Positions 47,301 through 59,300 of a stretch of 64,000 nucleotides of DNA are shown in pieces. Every line of letters starts with the position of its first letter. Position 1 is the stretch's first letter. A program made the translations under genes and the position numbers. The notes beneath the pieces are model-generated. The model did no database searches. It worked only from the letters and a program-made list of their open reading frames with translations, and was not told the DNA's origin. The stretch lies in assembly GCF_024763615.1 (NCBI RefSeq), contig NC_077224.1:40434712-40498711 (forward strand), read 5' to 3'. Origin of the DNA: Phlebotomus papatasi (taxonomy: Eukaryota > Arthropoda > Insecta > Diptera > Psychodidae).

Positions 47301-50300
47301 AGTTAAAATAACACTCCGGAAATGTTAATTTTACGCTGCAGTATTGATCCAAAATCGGTGTAAATATTACTCTTTTTATGTGTATTAGGGGTTAGTTACC
47401 CTTTTTAATGTTAATTTTACCCTGCAGTATTGATCCGAAATCGGTGTAAATATTATGCTTTTTAGGTGTATTGGGGGTTAAAGTTACCCTTTCTTCATGT
47501 TGATTTTACCCTCAAAAGGTGTAAAATTAACATTAAAAAATGTTGATATATTTTTACACCTAAAAAGTGTTAAAGTTATGAGGAAAAAAAGTTAATCGCA
47601 CCCTCTTTTTTTCGCAGTGTAGTCAATGAAGTTTACAAAAAGTGGCGTGGGTTCGCTGTCGTTAAAATTATAACCGGAGATATGAGGAGTCGAATTTCAC
47701 GAAATTCAAAACCTCATATCTCTGGTTCTATAAAAAACATTAGTTCAAACTTTTAAACATAATTTAGTACAATATTTAAAGTAAATTTTCAGAAAATTTC
47801 GTTTAAAATTTGAAAAAAAAAAAAATCAGCGGTGGGGCGTTTAAGCAACATTTAATATATATTTCGCAATATACATTAGATTGAATGTTGTACATTTATA
47901 TCCTCAAGAATTAACATTATATATATTTTTTATTCTATTGAAAAAAAGATTTTGCAAAAATATATATTGCTTTTTTAGTCTTCCTAACCGACATAACCCC
48001 TTAACGCATCTGCATTTATGAACAGAAATATTTAATCCTGTTTTATGTCAGAATTGGGAACAGATACGAACAATGTAAACGATAATTTATAAAGATTTAC
48101 TCTTTTTATTTTACAAAAACAAAATTAATCGATTACTTTTAGAGGTTATGTCGAACATAACCTCAGATAACTTTTCAAAATATTATTTTAGACAAATTAT
48201 CATGAAATTTATTTTAAAATTTAATTGTTTAATTGCAAAAGATACTTATTAACAATTAATTTCGGAGAAAATTTATAAGAGAGCCGTAATAATGGGTAAA
48301 TTACTGCAATAATTTGCTTTCCAGTCGAAAATGTTTCCTAAATATTCAAAAAGACAATTTTTCAGAGCAAAAAAATTTCATGTAGTGGCCACCAGGAGCC
48401 CTTGAGATGCCATAATTGCGTAATGTCAAACAAATGCTTGTCAAACACAGAGACTTTGTCAAAATTTTGTTGAAAGGATGTTGTTTATCAATTTAACAAA
48501 ACCTTCTCTCACATTTTGTATGGAAAAACATCCTTTTGACAAATTTTTAACGAAATCTAGTTGACCGCTGATTTTACAAAAAAAACTTTTCCATATTTTG
48601 TATGTACAGAAACAAATATTATGTAAAATTGTTCGTAAATGTTTGCGAATTCTTATTGAAGACTTTCGAAATGCTCGTAAATCGTGTAACACACAAAAAG
48701 TTTGTAAAAGTTTGTACTTTTTCACAAAAATTGTTCGGAACATGATCACTTGACAAACATTTTTTTGGTTCTTTTACAAACCTTTGCTCTTAATGTTCGT
48801 AAACACACAAAAAATGTTCGTAAAATTTTGTCATTTCTCCGTAATTTTTTTCCAAACAAAAAATGTACGAACAATGTTTGTAAAAGAACAAAAAATGCTC
48901 CGCAAGTGATCATGTTATGAACAATTTTTGTGAAAAAAGTACAAACTTTTACGAACTTTTTTGTGGGTTATACGCTTTACAAACATTTCGGAAGTCACCA
49001 GTATGGATTCACAAACATTTACGAAATACTTTTTTCTGTTGGGAACAACGGTTTTTTGATAAATTCACTTGTCAATTTAACAAAACTTTTTTTATTCTAA
49101 TTAACCCTTTAAGGACGACTGGGTCACCCGTGATCCATAGAGAAAATAATTTTTCCTGACTACCTGAAGTTATTTCTTTCTAATGTTTGTGCCTAATCAC
49201 AAAGTAGAAAGATGTAGGAATCTAGGATATTTTTTGCAAATTTCCACCTATTTGCTATATAAAAATTAGTTAAGCTCAAAATTCGTCATTTTAAAATTTT
49301 CACATTGACGCTTGAATTTTAATAATTTTAATATTTTTTTTAAGCAAAACCCTCTTGGGACTAAAAATTGTAATAACTATACATAATATTTCTCAACAAA
49401 GTAAAAATTATAGTTTATTGGTATTTTCAGGAAAGCTTTATAATTTTCATGGGTCATATAAGACCCAATCGTCCATAAAGGTAAAAAAAAATACCGAATG
49501 GATTTTCCAACTTTTGAGGTCAGAATGTTTCATGTTTTTGTTTATGTGTGCGCAAAATAGTCAATTATTCGTGTAATATTGTGATAATATCATTTTGCTG
49601 AGATTTCCCAGTGAAATACTGACTGAAGCAGGTAATATTTTGATAATTTATAAAATACTTCTACGTAAATGTTGTAAATTCATAACTTTTTACTCTTGTA
49701 GATGACTTTAAAAATGAAAAAAAAATTCAAGATCAATGACCACAAAATCATCCACATAATGCCCAGGCGACAATTTTGTCCTGAACGAAAGCGACAAAAT
49801 ATACTTGGAACAAGACTTGGATGAAGTGGACTTTGATGCCTTCATCGAGAACGCATCAACGCCGGAAGAACTCCCAGACTCACAGCAATGTGAAACATGT
49901 TTTGAAGAAAACTTAGGAAAGGCGCAGGTGCACATGGTGCTATTAGAAAAAAATGATTATAAGACCAATTGTATTTGTGAGGCATGCGACATTTATCTCT
50001 GTGTTACCAGTACTCGAAATTGTTTCGATTAATATTATAAAAATAAAAAATGAAGCAAACATTAATACATGTTTATGATAAAAATTATTATTTTTGTGTA
50101 CCACTCTTCAAGATTCTTTGAGACCAAATATTGAATGAATCTATTAAAATTAATTTTTGATCGTTGTAATTTTTACTCGTACTCTAAATATTTCTTTTAT
50201 TATTACAAATATATTCAAGTTATTTATTCTTCAAAAATAACAGAGAAAACGAGTAAACAGTTGTCTGGAAAATTTTGTGTTTTTTTTTACCTCTATGGAC

Positions 50301-53300
50301 GATTGGGTCATATATGACCCATAGTTTTCCAGGATTCCTAGGAATGCGCAAAATTTTTTTTCAAACGATAAATCTGTTATTTAGGCTAAAATATCGAGGG
50401 AAAATTGACTTCATTGAATTTCGCTCAGCGGAAAGCTTCTCGTCCTTAAAGGATTAAGCTTCAGCGAAACAATAAATCTTTTCTGAATTTAATACTTTCC
50501 TATTTTACCTAAAATATTACGCGTAAATAAATGTGTATTGTATTACATAAGTAATGTACATTATGATGTGACTAATCACCGAATAAAATGGATTGGAAGA
50601 GAAATTGTCTGATGGAGACATTCCTCAATCTCCCAAAGCATGAAACAGAGAGAAGATGAAGTTGATTAACAATATGATACTGACCTTTCCCTCAGAGTCC
50701 GTTTTGCATGCCTTGATGATATCAGCACCCCCACAGGCATACAGTTCAAAACAATGAGGCTTGTTGCGATCACTGATTTCCCGGACGGATATATTCTCAA
50801 GTGGAATAATTCCGCGTGGTTCCTTGTCTGCTGTATACTCAAAGTAATACAGACAATTGTCATTGAGGATGAACCATCGTCTCTTCCATGATTTATATCT
50901 GCCTCCCTGCTTCCACAGCCAACCCTCCTTGTCAGGATTGAAAAATGTATGCATGAGATCATTTCCATCATCTTGAGGTATCTTGAAGGGTTCCGTCTTG
51001 ATGCTCTCGTACAGCGATTCGAGTAGTTCACGTGGCAAATCACCACCATTATTGATGCCACGATTCATCGAAATGAATTGCTCAATGCTGGGTTTGTCCT
51101 TCACCGATGGATTGTGGAGTGATGTATTGAGCATTATGATGGCAAAACTGAGTACATAGCATGTATCAGTATTTGTAAAAATGTCCGGATTCAGATGGCA
51201 GTAGCGTTGGGCAAAACACTCCATCATCCTATCGATCTTCTGGGCCTCACCTGGCAACCGGAAGGACCAGAGGAATTGTCTGCAAATCATTGGGCGACAA
51301 AATACAGTTGAGAAAATACCGCTGCAATTAACTCTTATACCACCCCGCCCTATCCACACAATCAGTGACTTACCTTAAAGCTTGTACCAGGATTAAATTG
51401 GTGAAATCATGCAATTCGACGAATGCTTTTAATACTTGTTCATTGAAGTCATTTTTCTCCCCCAGATAATCCCCTTTAGGACGCAAGAATAAAAAGAAAC
51501 AAGAAAATATTGCATGAGAATCTTTGTTGTGCTGCATTGCTGCAACTTTCAGGGATTTTAACTAGATCCCTTGAGGGCACTTAGGCAATATTTCGATAGG
51601 AATTGGCAGTAAAAATCCACATAAAATTATCTATTACTGGTCAATTACCTTAAATATAAAATTTAAAAAAATTCGAAACGGTAAAAACATAAAAATTCTG
51701 GAAAAGGTTAAATATATAGTTTACATTTCTCCTGAAAATATTTTAGATAATGATTTAATAATTAAAGCAAAATCATAAATCAAAAATCGTTGTGTCACAA
51801 TAGAAAATTTCGCCACATATTTGATCCAAAAATTAGCTAGTCCACGGACACCATAATTTTTGGCACAATCTTGTTCATTTTACGAGGCTCAAAAAGATAC
51901 TCAATATTAGTAACGAATTTGTTCCAAAATGTAGCTCATCCACGGACACCGAAAATGTTTGGAACAAATTTGTACCTTCTAGGAGGAACAAAAAGATACC
52001 CAATATTAGTAACGAATTTGTTGCAATAAATAGCTCGTCTAGTATAAAAAATCGTATCCCTCCTCCTCTCACACTTAGTCCCCCGTCACCAAAAAAGCGA
52101 GGAGGACGCCAAATCTGTGGCAATTTTCGTGCTACATGGTTTCACTTTTTTAATTCAAAATTCCCTTCCCCTCCTGCTGCCAGCACTCTCATATGATTTC
52201 GTCATGCACGCGTCTGTATAAAACACTCTCAAGTTGATTCTTATTTGATGTTCCTTATGAACTTTCGCCACCGAAATCCATTTCGACTGAAGTATAGGCC
52301 TTAACTGTAAAACGAAATCACTTACACGGACTTGTTCCCGACAATGGGAACAAAGAGATTCCCCATATGAGTAACAATTTCGTTCCAAAAATTACCTCGT
52401 CCACAGACACCGAAAATTTTTGGAACAAATATGTTACAGATGTAGGAATAATATTGTTATAAAAAATATGTACCAATTTATTCCTCACAGTGGGAACAAA
52501 ACAGCCGAGTGCAACAAATTCTGTTCCAAATTTCAGGGACAAATTTGTATAAAACGAAATCAACTCAAATTTGTAGACATTCCACTGTATCAAAACGGTT
52601 CCAAAAGACAACTCTAACAAAATTGTAACTGCACTTCATAACAAAACTGTAAAGAAAACTTTTTGGAACAAAAAAATATCTTTTCTAGGTGCAAATCGAT
52701 TCCAAAAAAAATTGTTCCAAGGAAAACTAGTTCCAATATTTTGGTCAGTGTCCAAAAGTTTTTACCGTGATCTAAATCTATCTAAATCTAAATAAATAGC
52801 TCTAAATCTAAATCTATCTTAATCTAAATTGAATTTGTTGTGACGTTTAAAAGAAGAAGAGTGCAAGAGAGAGATAGGCATTTGTTCCAAGGAAAACTTG
52901 TTTCAATATTTTGGTCAGTGTCCAAAAGTTTTTACCCTGATCTAAATCTATCTAAATCTAAATAAATAGATCTAAATCTAAATCTATCTTAATCTAAATT
53001 GAATTTGCTCTGACGTATAAAAGAAGAAGAGTGCAAAAGAGAGAGATAGACATATAAAATATATTTGAAAAGAAAACAGAATGAAAATTACATGAAGTCG
53101 AAATTCGAATCCCTTTCATTCTCACACGTTTTGCATATGACTATTTCATTCTTTCGCATACTAAATTCGATTGAGATAAATTGAATTTGGACTGATGTTT
53201 AAAAGAAGAAGAATGCAAGTGAATGAGATAGACATATGCAAAATATGTGAGAAAGAAAGGGATCCGAATTTCGACTTCATGACATTTTCCTGATCTAAAT

Positions 53301-56300
53301 GTTGTGCCGGAGCCATTACTAACCAAATTTATCTCTTTATGACTCTGGCACAACTTTTAGAACCAGCAAATTTTAGATAGGTCAAAATTCACAAGTCTTT
53401 TCTCATACAAGTTTTGCATATGTCTATCCCGCTTTTTTGCACTTTTATTCTTCTTTTGAACACTGCAATAAATTCAATTTAGCTCAATTCAATTTTAAAG
53501 CGAAAGAGTGAGATAGACTATGTAAAAAGTCTGAGAAAGAAAAGGTAGTGAATTTTGATTTCATGAAATTTTCCTGATCTAAAAGGTGAATTGAAGGCAT
53601 TATCGGCATTATCGGTTAAATTTGATTTTTACTGAACATAAATATGACTTTTTATAGCTTTAGAACACCTTCTAATATATTGATTGATTGACTGATTTAT
53701 TTTATAGATCAAGAAAATTTTATGAAATCAAAATTCACATTTCTTTCTCCTATAAAATTTTTGCACGTCTAATCCACTTTTTCATCTTTTGTACGTGACA
53801 ACAAATTCAATTTAGTTTAATTCAATTTGAGTACGAAAGAGTGGGCAATATGCAATATGATTGAGAAATAAATAGATATGAATTTTGATTTCATTAAATT
53901 TTTCTGTTCCAAAAGATATACCGATAGGCATTACTGATTAAATTTAATTTTTACTGCACAAATGTGACTTTTCAATGGTTTCGAAAAGCCTTTAGATCAG
54001 GAAAATTCCATGAAATCTAAATTCACATCTATTTCTTTCATAAACTATTTATATAATCACTATGCACTCTTCTTCTTTTTTTGTATGTCACAATAAATTC
54101 AATTTGGCTCAATTCAACTTGAATGTTAAAGAATGGACAATGTGCAAAACATTTAAAAAATACAAGTTTGAGAATTTTGATAACTGGATCTTATCATGAT
54201 ATAATTTAGCACCAAAAACAAATGTCGAATTACGTTATGATAATGTCCAGCTTACAATAACTTTTGTTTGTAAACATGTTTTCAAAACTTTTTATAAGAG
54301 TGAGCGAGATGACTAGATTGACATCTCACTCACTCTCATAGAAATGTCAAAAACATGTTTACTAAACAAAAGTTATTGTGCGTTGGGCATAAGGCTTAGT
54401 TCCATTTAAAAATAGGAGAAAAAATCGTATTTCAATTATAGATCAATTCAAAGCTGCTCCACTTCCCTTAGTTATTTAAACAGTAATAAGCAGCCTCGAT
54501 CAGTTTTAATTCAAGGGTTTTACAATAATTTTTTAAAAAAAAAGTCATTTCAAAAAAAGAGAATTAAAAAGCTAATGAGAATGTAATGCAAACAGAATAA
54601 ATTGTTTTTATATGTCGAGTTTCTACTAAGGACCTGAACATAAATTCGTTGATCATTTTTAGTTAAAAATAAAAAAAAAAACTTTCATCCTCCTAGTTAA
54701 TCTGATAAATTTTATATTAATTTTCTGACTAGATTTCTGCTTTAAATACTTCACAAAATAAAAAAAAATAATAAATAAAGAAAAAAGAAAAACTAATATG
54801 ATACAAATTATACTAAAAAAAATACCTTTACGCAATAAATTTCTCACTCAATATCCATGTGTATTTCAATTTATGAAAATACCCTTGAAATAAACGATCG
54901 TGTTAAATCTGAAAATCAATTTTTCAAAGCAATAATTGAAAAATTAATTACCAGACAATTTTCTCCACATAATATTAATAAATACCCATAGCTGAAAATC
55001 ATCAAGCAAATAAAATCTCATATAAGAAGTCTGTTAATTACCAATTGCTGTCTTATTTAATCCCTCCCCTTTGTACAATAAGTACGCAACATCTTGTGGA
55101 TCCATCCGTATCAGGTGATTCTCCCGCAGATACTCAATCCCCTTCTTTGGATCCATGTTGAATTTCTTCCGTCCAATGGACATTTGTTTGTCCTTATTGG
55201 AATATTTGCAGTCTTCTTGGGAGTCAAGGGACTCCATCTCTGACACCACCTCGCACAATTCATCCTTAATTTGCTGGATATTGGCCAAAGAGCGTACCGA
55301 GAAGCAAAAATCAAGAGAAGAAAAAGAAATGTTAGAGGAAACCATAAATTTGCTATACCTTTTCTCTCTACCCCACTTTTCTTTTCTTTTTTTTTGTTCT
55401 ACCACCATTGAATAATTTCTTATATTCAGCGCCTATATTTATGTAAATTTAATTCAATTGATATCACGTCCTGCCACATAGAGTTGTACTGTTCAACAAC
55501 CAATTATTTTTCTAGATAAATTAAAAGTCTAGAAAAAAATATTTTGTAAAATTGTTCGTAAGTGTTTGTGAAATCCTATGGAGGACTTACGAAATGCTCG
55601 TGAATCGTATAACCCACAAACAAGTTCGTAAAAGTTTCTACTTTTTTCACAAACATTGTTCGTAAAATGATCATTTGACGAACATTTTTTGTACTTTTAC
55701 AAACATTTGTTCGTAAATATTCGTAAACACACAAAAAAATCGTAAAATTTTGTCATTTCTTCGTATTTGTTCGTAAATTTTTGTTTGTCTGGCAGAAATT
55801 TACGAACAAATACGAACAAATGACAAAATTTTACGATTTTTTTGTGTGTTTACGAACATTTACGAACAAATGTTTGTAAAAGTACAAAAAATGTTCGTCA
55901 TATGATCATTTTACAAATATTTAACAATTTTACAAAATATTTTTTTCTGTGTATAACTAAATTGAATTTACTAGAGCACTTTCTTTTAACGCATAAATCG
56001 ATTTATTTAAAATTAAAATCAAACATTTACAAGTGATGGATTATTAATAGATTCTTATAAATTTACAAGGAGGTCAAGCAAAGGAAATTTAATCAGGCGT
56101 TTAAAGAATAATAAAAGAAATTTTTTTTTCATTTTTAAATCACTCGAAAATCCACATATTTTTCAATTTGTTACCAGAAGTCCAACGGTAAGAAATATCA
56201 ACATGTGGTTTTTAATAACTCCCATCCCTATAATTTTACATTAGGGGAAAGTGGGGAAACTTTCAATTTGGAACAATTTTGAAATTGGGATTTTTTACCT

Positions 56301-59300
56301 ATTTTTAAATTCAGCCTTATCACGATATAGTTTAGCTGTACAAACAGATTGAGGAGCTAAATTACTTTATGATATGGCTTAATTCGAAGCTTCCATGACC
56401 CGGTCAAATTGACCGGTTTAAAATTAATACATATTAAAACGGTACAATTTCACTATCAAACTTTATGAATTTCTTAAAATATGCATGTAATATATTTTTC
56501 AGTGCTTAAATTTTAATTTTTTGCTCTCTTCCAAGACAAATTTGTTGAGTAACCTACACTACCGCGGTTTGTCATTTGATCGAAAAACGACCAAAAACGG
56601 TCAGTATGTTTAGTGTTAAAAAGGAGAAAATCCCAATTTCAAAGCTTCCCCACATTCAAAAGTGCCCCACTTCCTCCTATCTTCAGGAGCTTCTGTTTTT
56701 CTTTCTCCACTCAACCCCTATTAAATCTTTCAAAATCATGCATTTTGGGTCATTTTGAAAATTACTCTAAAAGGATTTCTTTAATTTTTGCATATTTCAT
56801 TTATTTACAGCATTACTTCTGTCCGTCCTGTCTATATAACTTATAGCTATGCCACAAAATGATTTCGAGGAACCACAAACATTGTGATTGTGCAGTTAAT
56901 CAAAAATGGAATGGAAAATGCTCCTTACGACTCACAAATTATTTTGGTGTCTGATGTGAAAAGCTCTAACTAGAGATAGCCTAAAAGCTCTTCCAAAGAT
57001 GACTTTGCAACCTTCTTTGACAAAACTTGATTAAAAATTTCTCCAAAGTTCTCTTAAAAACCTATTTTGAATATTTCAAATATTATGGCGCTGGCATACC
57101 TTTTCAATTGAATAAAATTCAATCGATTGAAATTTCACCTCTTACTCTTTCAAACTAAAATAAGATATGTTTATCTTTTTCTGTCAAATGAAAATTGAAA
57201 TTGAAATTTCATTTTCAATTTCAATTTCAATTTCAAATTTCATTTGAGGGAAAGAGATAAACATATCTTATTTTAGTTTGAAAAAGTAAGAGGTGAAATT
57301 TCAAACGATTGAATTTTACACAATTGAAAAGATGTGCCAGTGCTATTAGATTTTGTACATTGCTTTTAAAATTAGTCACCACAGATCGACTTTTAATCCA
57401 AATTAAATGATTTTGGACTTTTTGGAAAGCTCATAAGATCCAACAAAAAATATTTCAAGACAGTAGTAAAGGCTTCCTCAGTGAAAATGTCCTTAAAGTG
57501 AGCTAAATCTTTATGACATTGTATAAATGAGCAGTAAAAAGTTAAAATTGAGCAGTAACAAAAAAAATTGAAACAGTGATATTATCGTCCAAGCTTTGGC
57601 AAAGGGATAATAGAGGGTTTTTGTTGTATCTGCAACAATTTTAGATGCCAAATATATAAATTAGACCCATTTTTGTATAAAGATTTAGGTTTTTTTACTG
57701 ACCATAATTAGATATTTTAGGGTAAAGTGATATGAGTTGGACATAGACAAGTTGGACAATTCGCCGGTACAAGTTGGACATGGCTGTTTTCTTGGTAAAT
57801 ACAGTACAACATTTATTTTTAAGCACAAGGAACCAAATTATAAAACTAAAGCATTAAAAATATATAAATAAAATGCAGTTGGGGAGACCGGGGAGGTTTG
57901 GGCAGGGGTAGTATGGGACAAGGCGATTTTTTCATTATTATTATTTTTTTTTTTTTTGAATAAATGGGATTTAACCACTACTCAATCGTAGGCAATATTT
58001 AGATGTATCTTGACTAAAAGAATGGATATCCTCAGTTTTATTGTTTTAATTCTATGAACACTTTTTTAAAAATTGATAAAAATCGTATATTTTGACGTTT
58101 CAGTTTTCCTCTTTGTATTTTATATCAGCGATATATTAATCAAAACTTTTTTATCTCATTAGGTAGCAGTGTAATCTGGGAACATATTTTTTATAAAAGT
58201 TTCAGAGATTATACGCTCTTGTTTTTTTATATAAAGGTTTTAAATACCAAAACTACACGCGGGGATGCTTGGGACACCTGAATGAGGATGAATTAGACGT
58301 TGATTTTCTACAAGATTGTAGGTGGCATGCAATTTTTTATTGTCAGAATGAAGAGTAATGCCCAGTTTCTACTGAAAATCTCCCACTTCTGCAAAGTTTA
58401 CCAGTAGTGGAGCAGATTTCTCTAACTACAGGGACAATTTAATCATCAATGTCTTGAGAATTAATAATTCCTTCTCAGAGGATATTCGATCTCTGCCCAA
58501 TCTCGTTAAAAACTATTTTCTCGAAAATTTCTCGAACAATATCCTCTACAGTTTTTACAAGTTCTCCAGAAAAGGCAAGAGGAGAGCTAATTCAAAGAAA
58601 TAAGGAAAAAACAGGTACCATGCAGTTGTCGTAAAATCAAACAGAATTCCGCCAATGAGTTCAAAACTAAAAGTGTTAAGATTATCTACTCGCCTGAGGA
58701 ATTTGATGATCATGATTGCAATATTTAAAAAAAGCAAAGAAAAGTAGATGGAAAATAAGAAGAAAATACTTCAAATAATTGATTGACAATAAAAGACTCT
58801 ACTGTACAAATAAAATTGATAATAATTTCTATGTATGAAATAAAAGACGAAACATTTTTATTTTTATCAGAAATTTAAAATTAATTAACGTGCTCCAATA
58901 ATGCAAATTAAGCGAGAAAAAATGCGTTCCATATTGCCCCATATCGGGGAGGTTTGGGACAAAGCGTCAAGTTAAATGTTTTATCTTCTCCAAGAAAACT
59001 CAGTTGTTTTCCAAGTTCTATCGAGTACTTTTTATAAAGTCAATACCGATAAGTATCCTATAGACCGCATAAAATTATGATACGCTATCGTGATTTTTTG
59101 GAATACTGTCTCAAAGTCAAAACATGAAAGTGTCCCAAACCTCCCCGGTCTCCCCTACTAAATTTATCAAGAAAAAAACCATGTTCAACTTGTATCACTT
59201 TACCATACTGCTCATTTTTAATTTTTTGCTGGCCCATTTTGAATTTTTTACTGCTCGTTTGTTTTTTACCAATCTTAATGTTATTGAATTATTTTTGTTT

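Noticed and set aside
31138..48165. Telomere-type (TTAGG)n relics
   Set aside because: The recurring word is GAGGTTATGT, not tandem TTAGG, and it is dispersed, not in runs.
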